Of a stretch of 64,000 nucleotides of DNA, positions 1 through 8,657 are shown in pieces (the first letter of the stretch is position 1; each line of letters starts with the position of its first letter). The translations under genes were made by a program, and so were the position numbers. The DNA comes from Paenibacillus sp. FSL W8-0186 (lineage in GTDB: Bacteria > Bacillota > Bacilli > Paenibacillales > Paenibacillaceae): contig NZ_CP150207.1 of NCBI RefSeq assembly GCF_037969765.1, positions 3,341,001 through 3,405,000 of the forward strand, written 5' to 3'. The notes under the pieces are model-generated. The model worked only from the letters and a program-made list of their open reading frames with translations. It made no database searches and was not told where the DNA came from.

Positions 1-1
1 C

Positions 2-322
2 GGGGAACGCCCGCGATTCTTCCGTCCCCCTTTTGGCTCAGGTAACGATACACTTCACGGCATCGTCAAGGATAATGAAATGATCTATATGACCTGGTCC
101 AACGGCTCCTTGGATTGGGACGCCAAATTCAAGAACAAGCCGGAAGGCGTCATTCAAAACGTAATGGATCAGCTCCATCCCGGCAGCAATATCCTCATGC
201 ACGAGCTTCCCTGGACGGAAGAGGCACTTGACGAGCTGCTGATGAAAATTCAGGCAGCAGGCTACAGTTTCGTAGATCCGCGGACGATTTCCGCTCTGCC
301 CGAGGACTCTACTGAATCGTAG
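2..322 (+). CDS. Polysaccharide deacetylase (NodB family), C-terminal end only
   Basis: The reading frame is open from the window edge to a TAG at 320-322, giving 106 visible residues. The segment RFFRPPFGSG near the start matches the conserved arginine/proline motif of NodB-type deacetylases, and the later ILMHELPWTEEALDELL matches the last conserved motif, whose histidine sits before the C-terminal helix. Such enzymes remove acetyl groups from peptidoglycan or chitin-like sugars outside the membrane. The N-terminal part, including metal ligands and any signal peptide, lies outside the window, so substrate and localisation cannot be judged. Family call is good; the exact member is unknown. 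Confidence 0.8.
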   Translation, partial: GERPRFFRPPFGSGNDTLHGIVKDNEMIYMTWSNGSLDWDAKFKNKPEGVIQNVMDQLHPGSNILMHELPWTEEALDELLMKIQAAGYSFVDPRTISALPEDSTES

Positions 323-357
323 AGGATCTCCAGGCACATCATATTTGAATCAGGAAT

Positions 358-398
358 AAGGGCTCCCTTGGTCCACGGTCGACCAAGGGAGCCCCTTA
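358..398. terminator. Bidirectional terminator between deacetylase and serS
   Basis: A long GC-rich inverted repeat (GGCTCCCTTGGTC / GACCAAGGGAGCC) lies between the convergent ends of the deacetylase gene and serS. It is flanked by A/T-rich sequence on both sides and probably ends transcription from both directions. Confidence 0.75.
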
Positions 399-406
399 TA
401 TTCAGG

Positions 407-1687
407 CTATATATTCGGATTGAACCGCTCCCTGCCTCCTACATATTTGCGAAGCGCTTTAGGAATATAAATGGAACCGTCCTGTGCTTGATGATTCTCC
501 AGAAGTGGAATAAGAATACGCGGAGAAGCAACCGCTGTATTGTTCAAGGTATGGCAGTACACAGGGTGGCCTTGCTCGTTAATACATCGTATATTGGCAC
601 GACGCGATTGGAAGCTATGCAGATTAGACGAAGAATGCGTCTCTCCGAAGCTGCCACGGCTAGGCATCCAGGTTTCTATATCGTACTGCTTATACGTTCT
701 GGCCGACATGTCCCCTGTACATACCGACATTACGCGATAGGGAAGCTCCAGAAGAGTAAGCAGTTCTTCGGCATGGCTCGTGATTTCCTGCAGCATTTGT
801 TCGGACAATTCCGGATCGGGCTGACAGAGCACGACCATTTCCACCTTGGCAAACTGATGTACGCGGTACAAACCTTTCACGTCCCGGCCGGCAGAGCCCA
901 CCTCGCTGCGAAAGCAGTTTGATACAGAAACTAGCCTTAGCGGTTCACTTAGATCCAGCACATCTCCTCCAAAATAGGAAATGAGCGGAACCTCCGATGT
1001 ACCCGCAAGCCACTTCTCTTCCTCCTCAATATAAAAGGATTGATTCTGCCCAGCTGGGAAATATCCGCTATGAACAAATGGTTGTTCCTTGAGCAGCAAC
1101 GGAACTTCCACAGGAGTAAAGCTGCGCTCCATTAACAGATCGAAAGCAAGCTGTTGTACAGCTCGATGCAGAAGTACCCCCGTTCCTTTCAGATAATAGC
1201 TGCGGCTTCCGCCTGCCTTGACTCCCTTCGGGATATCAAACATATCATGCATCATGCCCAACTCTACATGATCCTTTGGCATAAAGCTCCACTCCGGGGT
1301 TCTGCCCACGCGCCTGATTTCCACGTTATCTTCCTCCGAGCTTCCAATCGGAGTGTCTTCAGATATAACGTTAGGGGCCAGAAGTGCCAGTTTAGTAACC
1401 TTTTCAACTGCTTCTTCCCACCGTTTACTCGATTCCTTCAGCGCCTTGTTGACACGCTTTGAGGCCGTCTTCAGCTCGCCGGTTTCGGCCTCTTTCCCAG
1501 CAGCAAGCAGCACGCTTGCTTTTGCTGCTCCTTCATTTCGCAGCCGACGAAGCTCTTCACATTCCAGTTGATACTTTTTTCTGCGATCATCCCATTCCAA
1601 AAGTTCACGAACCGAAAACTCAATCCCTTTACACTTCGCTGCATGTTGGATCTGCTCAGCATGATCCCGAATCCATTTCATTTCCAT
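407..1687 (-). CDS. serS: Seryl-tRNA synthetase, divergent form
   Basis: This class II synthetase of 426 residues charges tRNA-Ser with serine. The N-terminal third is rich in charged helices, as in the coiled-coil arm that holds tRNA-Ser. The catalytic domain carries TSEVPLISY (serine pocket), FRSEVGSAGRDVKGLYR (motif 2) and a motif 3 reading ASPRILIPLLENHQ. The usual GSGLAVGRT run before the motif 3 arginine is replaced by NNTAVASPR, and the normal SNCxxFQxRR reads SNLHSFQSRR, so this may be a second, specialised SerRS rather than the housekeeping copy. The start was chosen at ATG 1687, just behind a GGAG-containing site. A T-box leader precedes it. Confidence 0.85.
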   Translation of the reverse strand: MEMKWIRDHAEQIQHAAKCKGIEFSVRELLEWDDRRKKYQLECEELRRLRNEGAAKASVLLAAGKEAETGELKTASKRVNKALKESSKRWEEAVEKVTKLALLAPNVISEDTPIGSSEEDNVEIRRVGRTPEWSFMPKDHVELGMMHDMFDIPKGVKAGGSRSYYLKGTGVLLHRAVQQLAFDLLMERSFTPVEVPLLLKEQPFVHSGYFPAGQNQSFYIEEEEKWLAGTSEVPLISYFGGDVLDLSEPLRLVSVSNCFRSEVGSAGRDVKGLYRVHQFAKVEMVVLCQPDPELSEQMLQEITSHAEELLTLLELPYRVMSVCTGDMSARTYKQYDIETWMPSRGSFGETHSSSNLHSFQSRRANIRCINEQGHPVYCHTLNNTAVASPRILIPLLENHQAQDGSIYIPKALRKYVGGRERFNPNI

Positions 1688-1736
1688 TAACCAACACCGC
1701 TCCTTTCCCCGGATGGGGTGATTTTTAAAACACAAA

Positions 1737-1960
1737 GAGCGCCCTCATCCTTTGGGACGAGGAGCGCTCTGCTCGCGGTGCCACCCAAATTATTGAACTG
1801 TGTTGACAGTCCAATCGCTTTGGTTCCGCGATAACGGGCGGTGCCGGTTAACTTAGGAAAGCAGCGCAGCACTTGCAAGCTCCCTTGGCGAAAACGCCTC
1901 CGAGTTGGATTCTCTTCATCGGCATATTCTGAATTTGAAATTATTCTACATAGTATATGA
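1737..1960 (-). promoter_or_regulatory. T-box leader of serS, with terminator
   Basis: This explains the gene-free stretch upstream of serS. On the minus strand the T-box core GGGTGGCACCGCG (complement of about 1774-1786) is followed by a terminator hairpin (complement of 1737-1770, GAGCGC arms) and a short T-rich run. A stem I-like region with a GATGAAGAGAA box lies further upstream. Uncharged tRNA-Ser should favour the antiterminator. The specifier triplet could not be placed with certainty. Upstream, TTGTCA (complement of 1976-1981), an 18-nt gap and TATACT (complement of 1952-1957) form a plausible SigA promoter. Confidence 0.85.
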
Positions 1961-1988
1961 TAAAAAGAAGCCACCTGACAAGGTTAAA

Positions 1989-2471
1989 CTACATGCCGTT
2001 GTTTTGTCCCCATGGCGATTCGCTGATCCCCCACCAGAACAACGATACCATCACCGTAATAAAGATAAAAAGCAAGGTATTGAAAAAATATCTCGTCAAC
2101 TTTACCCGTTGGGAAGGATAAACCTCCCGCCTGGACGGAAGCTCCCGGGCTGATATATCCAAATGTGCCCCGGCTGCATCTTGCCGACTGACCGGATCAA
2201 CTATATAGCTCCCGTGGGCTATACGGGCAGCTTCAACAGGATCAGAGCCCTGCATGGCGCTAATTCTCGCTTGTCGATTTGGTTTGCGCGAGACCTTATT
2301 TTCCTTTAATGGCTTTTTTGAATTTGCACCGTTGCTTGTTGGAACTCTCGAATTGGTTTCGCTCGAAATTTGCTGCTCTGGATGCTTCCGGGCCGCCCCG
2401 GATCGTTGATGTCTGTCTTTCGGATGGCGGCGCTGACCGTACCGCTCCATCCTGCTCAAGCGTTCACTCAT
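1989..2471 (-). CDS. Hypothetical basic protein with C-terminal membrane anchor
   Basis: I do not recognise this 160-residue protein. The first two thirds are hydrophilic, rich in Arg, Lys, Gln and Ser and probably disordered. The C-terminus holds one hydrophobic helix (LTRYFFNTLLFIFITVMVSLF) followed by a short polar tail, so it is probably a single-pass membrane protein with a cytoplasmic basic domain. Its ATG overlaps the stop of the CPBP protease gene by four bases, so the two are co-translated and may act together. No function is proposed. Confidence 0.65.
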   Translation of the reverse strand: MSERLSRMERYGQRRHPKDRHQRSGAARKHPEQQISSETNSRVPTSNGANSKKPLKENKVSRKPNRQARISAMQGSDPVEAARIAHGSYIVDPVSRQDAAGAHLDISARELPSRREVYPSQRVKLTRYFFNTLLFIFITVMVSLFWWGISESPWGQNNGM

Positions 2472-3073
2472 GTTCCCCTCCGAAATTTAATGACGAGTCC
2501 CGATATGAAATCAATGAGAAAATGGCACACGATCGGAGCCCATAACGTACCCGCCTGTATATAAATGTATCCCAGCGCATAGCTGCTAAGAAATACCCAT
2601 CCTGTTGGAATCCAGTGTCTAAGGTAGCGGACATGGATCAAGGCAAAAATAATACTCGTCCAATACGGTCCGAGCCCGTGCTGAATCGCCCCGCGAAACA
2701 GCAGTTCTTCGCAAACAGACACGATGACGCATATGATTGCGATATGCCACACCGGACGATTGCGAAACAACATCTCATTAATTCCCCCATCATCCAAGCT
2801 CTCCTCCTTCACGAACCTCGATAACAGGAAATCGACACCAAACATCGCTGCGGCCAATCCACAGCCCCATAGCAGAAATCGATAATTTTCCGGAAATTGG
2901 AGCAGTGAAAACACGCTTCGCTTCTGAAAAAAAAGGATGATGATTCCGATAATTAAAGTAAGACCTTGTGTAATGTATAAATTAATCAGCAATAGGCGCT
3001 CATTAAGTTGACCCGGATCGACTCTTTGAATTTTTATTTTGCCGAACTTGTCTTTTTTCATAGTATTCGTCAA
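2468..3073 (-). CDS. CPBP family intramembrane metalloprotease
   Basis: This 201-residue multi-pass membrane protein belongs to the CPBP (CAAX prenyl protease 2 / Abi) family. The diagnostic motifs are visible: EELLFRG with the paired glutamates and arginine, then FALIHVRY and HFLIDFIS with the histidines that complete the metal site. There are about five or six hydrophobic segments. In Gram-positives the family includes bacteriocin-immunity and regulatory proteases, but the substrate here is unknown. An ATG 12 bases downstream (3061) is an alternative start. It is the first gene of a two-gene unit with the anchored basic protein. Confidence 0.8.
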   Translation of the reverse strand: MTNTMKKDKFGKIKIQRVDPGQLNERLLLINLYITQGLTLIIGIIILFFQKRSVFSLLQFPENYRFLLWGCGLAAAMFGVDFLLSRFVKEESLDDGGINEMLFRNRPVWHIAIICVIVSVCEELLFRGAIQHGLGPYWTSIIFALIHVRYLRHWIPTGWVFLSSYALGYIYIQAGTLWAPIVCHFLIDFISGLVIKFRRGT

Positions 3074-3178
3074 ATCCTGTCCTTTATTATAGTTCTATAC
3101 ACAAACCAGTACCAGGCATATAAGCAATTTTAGTGCTCTTGGACTAAAAAATACTTGTAAGAGGAGCGTTTTTTGATT

Positions 3179-4087
3179 ATGCAGAAAAAATCTTACCGGT
3201 TCGAATTATTGTTCATGCTCGGGTTTCTGTTTACCCTGGTCGCGGCCTTCGGAACTTTCTTCCTTGGCTTCAAAATGGGCATCACTCAAGCTGAAGCGAA
3301 ATACGCCCATCTGACGAACCTACCGGGATTTGAAACGACGGCTTCCTACGAGCAGCAGGACCTCGTCGCTTACTACTACGTTGTCTTCCAGCCCTACGAG
3401 CAATTCAAACATGAGTATTTCGGGCTCGTCGACCAACTGAGAAGCAGCGATTCTAGGGTAAAATCAATCGGCATCATGAAGGATATCCGCAATGCATCAC
3501 GCAAGCAATATGAGCAGATCCAAGCTCAGACGATTACGGTGTCCTCCCCCTTGTTACAAGATGCACAAAGTGATGTTTTGAAAAGTTTGAAGCTCTTTGA
3601 TGAAAGCACAAGCCGGATTGAAATCGGCAGCAAAAACGGGGCTCAGCTTGCTAAATTGCTGGCTGAGGACGAATTTACGAATAATGCCGAACAATACGGA
3701 CTGAAAGCCCAGCAAAAATATTATACGTCCATGATGAAATGGGCCGCTAAAAGCAACAAGTCGATCCCTTCGGACGTAGTATTTAAGGAAAATACCTCCA
3801 TCAAAGAATGGGCAGCCTATCCACTGGCGGTTAAAAATAAAATTGTCAGCGACTTGATGGTCAGCAGCAACCTCTATGTATCGTATCTCCCGCAGGATAT
3901 GACGGCTAAAATCGACCAGATGATCGACAGCGGCAAAGCTGGCTCCATGAAGCTGAATTCGGTAAATTCCATCGTCAACGTCCTTATGGATACCGAAGCT
4001 GTGCAAGGAAAAGAGTTCCTGAAATGGAAATCAGCCTATTATGCAACGGAATTCCTTCCGGAGGTGCCGTTTTTCTCCGAACAGTAG
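3179..4087 (+). CDS. Hypothetical membrane-anchored extracytoplasmic protein
   Basis: I cannot assign a family. The protein is about 302 residues with a short basic N-terminus and one strong hydrophobic helix (about residues 9 to 35, LLFMLGFLFTLVAAFGTFFLGF), followed by a long polar, helix-prone domain rich in Lys, Gln and Ser. This suggests a signal anchor with an outward-facing domain. AGAGGAG at about 3160-3166 serves either ATG 3179 or the in-frame TTG 3173. It is divergently transcribed from the CPBP gene across about 100 bases of shared promoter region. Confidence 0.6.
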   Translation: MQKKSYRFELLFMLGFLFTLVAAFGTFFLGFKMGITQAEAKYAHLTNLPGFETTASYEQQDLVAYYYVVFQPYEQFKHEYFGLVDQLRSSDSRVKSIGIMKDIRNASRKQYEQIQAQTITVSSPLLQDAQSDVLKSLKLFDESTSRIEIGSKNGAQLAKLLAEDEFTNNAEQYGLKAQQKYYTSMMKWAAKSNKSIPSDVVFKENTSIKEWAAYPLAVKNKIVSDLMVSSNLYVSYLPQDMTAKIDQMIDSGKAGSMKLNSVNSIVNVLMDTEAVQGKEFLKWKSAYYATEFLPEVPFFSEQ

Positions 4088-4190
4088 CTGCTGTCAGTAT
4101 GGCGGGGTGTGCTACAATTCGACAACATTAAAATCATAACCAAATTACCAAGGTTATTCAAGGCTCCTCCGGACCTTATCATTTACGGTA

Positions 4191-4220
4191 TTGACACTTT
4201 CCTTATGGTCATGATACATT
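4191..4220 (+). promoter_or_regulatory. Probable SigA promoter of serA
   Basis: A perfect -35 TTGACA (4191-4196) is followed after 18 bases by TACATT (4215-4220), just upstream of the T-box leader. Confidence 0.6.
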
Positions 4221-4239
4221 ATGAAAAATTGCATTTGTT

Positions 4240-4497
4240 AAACACGATGAAGGAAACGAGTTATCGCGAAGCTTACAGAGAGCCGGTGGTGCTGCAAACC
4301 GGTAGCGGAATGGGAACTCTAGCGATCCTGAGTAATTGTGCTGAACGATAGGAGTAGGCGCAATCGGAGGAACTCCGTTATCAACATGTCATCATGACAA
4401 CTGAGGCTGTATCTGCGAGGAGCAGCGAATTAGGGTGGTACCACGAACAACTCTCGTCCCTTACTACGGAAGTAGTGTGCGGATTGAGAGTTTTTTT
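4240..4497 (+). promoter_or_regulatory. T-box riboswitch of serA, probably serine-responsive
   Basis: This leader fills most of the gap between 4088 and 4691. It shows the stem I hairpin around the ACAGAGAGCCGGTGG segment with the CCGGT apical pairing, the T-box core TAGGGTGGTACCACG (4431-4445), and a terminator with AACTCTC (4449-4455) and GAGAGTT (4486-4492) arms followed by T7. A TCT triplet at 4318-4320, preceded by GAAC, fits a serine specifier, which agrees with control of serA; that assignment is inferred from position only. No protein-coding gene is supported between 4088 and 4691. Confidence 0.9.
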
Positions 4498-4691
4498 ATG
4501 CTTGCTGGCAACCTGCTTGCAGCCTTTAGCAAATAGATTTGAACCTCGATCCTTCGCTCCTCTAACGCATTGGAACGGTATCGGGATATAGTGTTTCCTA
4601 ATTTAAGCGAATGCTTCCGAAGAAAGTTTTGTATCGAAGACTTTCCGAAGAAGCAATGCTATATACAAAACTTTTAGGAGGAAAAGAAATC

Positions 4692-6284
4692 ATGTTCAAA
4701 GTACTAGTATCAGATCCCATCAGCGACCTCGGAATCCAGCAGTTGATGGACGCAAGCGACGTTGTAGTAGAGAAAAAGACGGGACTTTCGGAGGATGAAC
4801 TCATCCAAATCATTCCGGACTACGACGCTCTGCTCGTACGCAGCCAAACGAAAGTTACTGAAAAGATTATGGAAGCCGGAACCAATCTGAAAGTGATCGG
4901 CCGCGCAGGCGTCGGTGTCGATAACATTAACCTGGATGCAGCGACCAAACGCGGTATTATCGTGATCAACGCCCCGGACGGCAACACAATTACGACATGC
5001 GAGCACGCTTTTGCGATGATGATGGCACTTGCCCGCCATATTCCGCAAGCTTACGCTAAGACGATCCAAGGAACCTGGGATCGCAAGTTCCTCGGCGTGG
5101 AGCTGCGCAATAAGAAGCTGGGTGTACTTGGCATGGGCCGTATCGGCAGCGAAGTCGCGAAACGCGCTAAGGCATTTGGCATGGATATCCTCGGATACGA
5201 TCCGTTCATGACAGAGGAACGCGCCGAGAAACTGGGCGTGAAGCTGGCTACCGTCGATGAAATCGTACGGAACGCTGACTTCATCACAGTCCATACGCCG
5301 CTTACTCCTGAAACGAAGCACATGATTTCCCGTCCGCAGTTCGATGTGATGAAAAAAGGCATGCGCATCATTAACTGCGCCCGCGGCGGCGTAGTCGATG
5401 AGCAAGCATTGGTCGAAGCGATCGATCAAGGCATCGTTGCAGGTGCAGCCTTCGACGTATTCGAGCAGGAGCCGCCGGCAGCGGATCATCCATTCCTGAA
5501 CAATCCGAAAATCATCGTTACTCCTCATTTGGGCGCATCAACAGTAGAGGCTCAAGAAAACGTAGCGATCGACGTATCGGAGCAAGTGCTGCACATTTTG
5601 CGCAATGAACCGTTCAAGAACGCAGTGAACATGCCTCCAGTCGCGGCAAGCGTGATGAACAAATTGCAGCCGTTTTTCGAGCTTGGCGAGAAAATCGGTG
5701 CCTTTGCTGCCCAGTTGAACAACCAGGCTGTACATGAAATTCATGTTGAATACGCCGGCGATTTAGCAGAGGTAGATACTCAACCACTTACGCGCTACAT
5801 CATCAAGGGGGTATTGTCCCGCCATTTCGGCAACGATGTGAATATCGTCAACTCGGTGCATCTGGCCAAGGTACGTGATATCGATGTGGTTGTATCGCAA
5901 TCCTCGGCTAGCAAAGGCTTTACGAACCGCATCAGCGTTACGCTGAAAACAGAAGACGGCAAAGATCGCCGCATCGCGGGCACTTTGCTGAAAGAATATG
6001 GCGCGCGGATCGTACGGATCGATAAGTTCCCGGTCGATATTGCTCCGGAAGGCAACTTGATCTTCATTTCTCATAATGATAAGCCTGGCATTGTCGGAAG
6101 CGTAGGCACCTTGCTCGGCAAAAATGATGTAAATATCGCTTCGATGCAAGTTGGACGTAAAATTATTGGCGGCGAGGCGATCATGGTGCTGACCGTCGAC
6201 AAGACAGTTTCCAAAGAAGTGCTTGATGAACTAATGAGCCTGCAAGAGCTGAACACGGCTCTGCAAATCGAATTTAAATCATAA
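4692..6284 (+). CDS. serA: D-3-phosphoglycerate dehydrogenase
   Basis: This 530-residue enzyme makes the first step of serine synthesis, oxidising 3-phosphoglycerate with NAD. It has the long architecture: substrate domain, NAD-binding Rossmann fold (GMGRIGSEVAKR), catalytic Arg in NCARGGVVDE, catalytic His in TPHLGAST, an intervening domain, and a C-terminal ACT domain (HNDKPGIVGSVGTLLG) for allosteric control. The start ATG at 4692 follows AGGAGG at 4677-4682. Longer in-frame extensions would run into the leader and have no such site. Expression is set by the upstream T-box. Confidence 0.96.
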   Translation: MFKVLVSDPISDLGIQQLMDASDVVVEKKTGLSEDELIQIIPDYDALLVRSQTKVTEKIMEAGTNLKVIGRAGVGVDNINLDAATKRGIIVINAPDGNTITTCEHAFAMMMALARHIPQAYAKTIQGTWDRKFLGVELRNKKLGVLGMGRIGSEVAKRAKAFGMDILGYDPFMTEERAEKLGVKLATVDEIVRNADFITVHTPLTPETKHMISRPQFDVMKKGMRIINCARGGVVDEQALVEAIDQGIVAGAAFDVFEQEPPAADHPFLNNPKIIVTPHLGASTVEAQENVAIDVSEQVLHILRNEPFKNAVNMPPVAASVMNKLQPFFELGEKIGAFAAQLNNQAVHEIHVEYAGDLAEVDTQPLTRYIIKGVLSRHFGNDVNIVNSVHLAKVRDIDVVVSQSSASKGFTNRISVTLKTEDGKDRRIAGTLLKEYGARIVRIDKFPVDIAPEGNLIFISHNDKPGIVGSVGTLLGKNDVNIASMQVGRKIIGGEAIMVLTVDKTVSKEVLDELMSLQELNTALQIEFKS

Positions 6285-6303
6285 TTAGCCTGCAAAATTA
6301 AGC

Positions 6304-6345
6304 AAGGGGCTTCAGACGTGATAATCCCCCGTCTGAAGCCCCTCT
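6304..6345 (+). terminator. Terminator after serA
   Basis: A GGGGCTTCAGACG / CGTCTGAAGCCCC hairpin lies 20 bases after the serA stop, followed by a pyrimidine-rich run. Confidence 0.8.
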
Positions 6346-6399
6346 CCTGTTTGTTCCACGATGAACAAGATTTATCTTCGAGATCAGAAATTTTTCAAC

Positions 6400-6430
6400 A
6401 AAAACATCCTTACGAAGTAAGGATGTTTTA
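6400..6430 (-). terminator. Terminator after resE
   Basis: The inverted repeat ACATCCTTAC / GTAAGGATGT, with A-run and T-run on its two sides, sits between the convergent ends of serA and resE. Confidence 0.7.
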
Positions 6431-6433
6431 CGA

Positions 6434-7876
6434 TTATTGTACCTTTTCGACAGGAAGGGTGATCTGGAAATGCGCCCCTTTCCCTATGCTGCTGTTCACC
6501 TGAATCGAGCCGTGATGGGCATCGATGATATTTTTTACGATAGCAAGGCCAAGTCCCGTTCCGGCAGCCGTTCCCCGAACCCGGGCTTTATCCGCTTTAT
6601 AGAACCTCTCAAATACGAAAGGCAAATCCTCCGTCGGTATCCCAGTGCCTTCGTCTCGAATGGAGATGTGAAGCTCACGTCCTTGCTTGCCTTCCCTGGC
6701 TTCCGCAGCAATATAAACACTCCGTCCCTCCGGCGTATGCCTGAAGGCATTGTCTAGCAGATTCGTGAGAACCTGCTCCAAACGGTCTTCATTGGCTGCT
6801 TCGGCTATCATCGGTCTGCTCCCCAAATCCAGCTCCAGTTGAACATTGTGCTCTTTGGCCCGTACCGCAAACTTGCGATAAACGCGTTCAATGAGCTCCT
6901 TGACGTCAACCCGGTGCATGGCAATATCGGTATGTCCCGCTTCCATCCGGGCCAGGTCGAGTAAGTCACGGACCAGACGTCCCATGCGCAGAGACTCGTC
7001 GTGGATAACCTGGACGAGCTCCTGGCTCTCTTCTGGAGAAGCGGCCATTCCATCGAGAAGCGCTTCGCTGTAACCCTGCATCATCGACAGCGGTGTCCGG
7101 ATTTCATGCGATACATTGGCCACGAAATCCCGGCGCATCTTCTCCAAACGCACTTCTTCGGTCACATCGCGCAAAACCGCTACCGCGCCTCTAATTTCGC
7201 CATCCGAGGAAAGCGGCGCCATATGCACGGACCAGACGCTTTGCTTGACGTGAATATTGGCGCTTTGATCCCCTTCCTGATCCAGCACCTTCCGGAACAT
7301 CGGCAGGAGTGGTTTTGGAATCTCGATCGCCCGTTCGCCCTGCACACTTAATTGAAGTGCGTCATTCTCTTCGTCCGGCAAGTCGCCCCACAATTGGAGA
7401 AGCTGATCGCCTGGAGGATTAGTCAGAATGACCGCTCCTCCCCAATCCAATGTAATCACTGCGTCATTCATGCTTCTTAAAACGCTGGACAGATGTTCCT
7501 TCTCATGGTTCAAGCTGCGGATCGTATTCTCCAGCTCCTCAGCCATATGATTAAAGGTATTAGCCAACTCACCGATCTCATCGCTCGTTTGCAGCGATAG
7601 TCTCGTATCGTATTTCCCCTTGCGAATCGCATCGGCAGCGCTGATTAGCTGCTGCATCGGCTGCGTAATCTTCGTGAAGAGGAATAAGGCAAAAAACGTC
7701 GTCAGCGAGAAGCCGATGATGGAAACGATGACAAACAGCTTCTTGACTGCTGCGGGATCGGTGAAATTCGTATCGATATATGGCAGCAGAAACAATCCCA
7801 TGCTCATGAGCACAAAAGCCACTAAACCGATGATCGTAATCCACAGCTTGCCTACAAGCGTTCTCCAGAAGCTCAC
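6434..7876 (-). CDS. resE: Sensor histidine kinase ResE-like
   Basis: This 480-residue membrane kinase has two transmembrane helices (about 10-32 and 47-68), a HAMP linker, a cytoplasmic PAS domain (about 125-240), a HisKA domain with phospho-acceptor His257 in NVSHEIRTPL, and an HATPase domain with NLLDNAFRHTP, DEGTGI and GTGLGLAIVK. It should phosphorylate the neighbouring response regulator in response to oxygen limitation or redox state, as ResE does in Bacillus. The loop between the two helices is only about 14 residues, so the large outside sensor domain of Bacillus ResE is absent and sensing probably rests on the PAS domain. It lies directly after resD. Confidence 0.88.
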   Translation of the reverse strand: MSFWRTLVGKLWITIIGLVAFVLMSMGLFLLPYIDTNFTDPAAVKKLFVIVSIIGFSLTTFFALFLFTKITQPMQQLISAADAIRKGKYDTRLSLQTSDEIGELANTFNHMAEELENTIRSLNHEKEHLSSVLRSMNDAVITLDWGGAVILTNPPGDQLLQLWGDLPDEENDALQLSVQGERAIEIPKPLLPMFRKVLDQEGDQSANIHVKQSVWSVHMAPLSSDGEIRGAVAVLRDVTEEVRLEKMRRDFVANVSHEIRTPLSMMQGYSEALLDGMAASPEESQELVQVIHDESLRMGRLVRDLLDLARMEAGHTDIAMHRVDVKELIERVYRKFAVRAKEHNVQLELDLGSRPMIAEAANEDRLEQVLTNLLDNAFRHTPEGRSVYIAAEAREGKQGRELHISIRDEGTGIPTEDLPFVFERFYKADKARVRGTAAGTGLGLAIVKNIIDAHHGSIQVNSSIGKGAHFQITLPVEKVQ

Positions 7877-8593
7877 TTATTTCGCGACCTCCAGCTTATA
7901 ACCAACGCCCCATACGGTAGTAATCATGGCTGCCGACTCCGGCGATACCTTATTCAGCTTCTCGCGCAGCCGTTTCACATGGGTGTCCACGGTCCGCAAA
8001 TCGCCGAAGAACTCGTAATTCCATACGTCCTTCAGCAGCTCCTCACGTGAAAATACTTTGTCGGGCGAAGTGGCCAAATAATGGAGCAGCTCGTACTCCT
8101 TCGGCGTAAGGCTAACCTCTTGTCCGCTTGCGGTTACCCGATGGGCATCGTGCTCAATGACAAGATGAGGGAATACGATATTATTGCTCGTACCGCTCTC
8201 TTTGGTCAAATAAGCTGTAGCCGATGCGCGCCGCATGATCGCTTTGACCCGATATATGACTTCACGGGGACTGAACGGCTTGACCACATAGTCGTCTGCC
8301 CCAACTTCAAATCCCTGTACCCGATTGATTTCTTCCCCTTTGGCCGTGAGCATCAGCACCGGCGTCGACTTGATCTGCCGCAAACGGCTGCACACCTCGA
8401 CCCCGTCAATTCCCGGAAGCATTACGTCGAGAAGGATCAAGCCGTAATCATTGGAGGTTGCTTTTTTGAGAGCGGTCTCTCCATCTTCCGCTTCATCAAT
8501 TTCATAACCCTCTTTTTCCAAATACATTTTGAGCAGACGGCGAATACGTTCCTCATCGTCCACAACGAGAATGCGGTTTTCTTGATCTGACAT
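7877..8593 (-). CDS. resD: Response regulator ResD
   Basis: This 238-residue OmpR-type regulator has a receiver domain with acidic pair DD at 12-13, phospho-acceptor Asp56 in LLDVMLPG and the conserved Lys in VVKPFSPRE, then a winged-helix DNA-binding domain ending in RTVDTHVKRLREKL and a VWGVGYKLE-type hairpin. The start is ATG 8593, behind AAGGGG. A longer form from 8614 would lack this spacing. It lies between resC and resE, matching the resABCDE order, and is expected to control respiration genes including resABC. A TATAAT on the minus strand near 8649-8654 could give resDE their own promoter. Confidence 0.92.
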   Translation of the reverse strand: MSDQENRILVVDDEERIRRLLKMYLEKEGYEIDEAEDGETALKKATSNDYGLILLDVMLPGIDGVEVCSRLRQIKSTPVLMLTAKGEEINRVQGFEVGADDYVVKPFSPREVIYRVKAIMRRASATAYLTKESGTSNNIVFPHLVIEHDAHRVTASGQEVSLTPKEYELLHYLATSPDKVFSREELLKDVWNYEFFGDLRTVDTHVKRLREKLNKVSPESAAMITTVWGVGYKLEVAK

Positions 8594-8657
8594 GAACAAC
8601 AACCCCTTCATCATCTTCCCATTCGCTTAAGCACTAGTAAATGGTTACATTATATCA

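Noticed and set aside
4109..4591. Two small plus-strand ORFs before serA
   Set aside because: They lie across the T-box leader and its terminator and have no ribosome binding sites.
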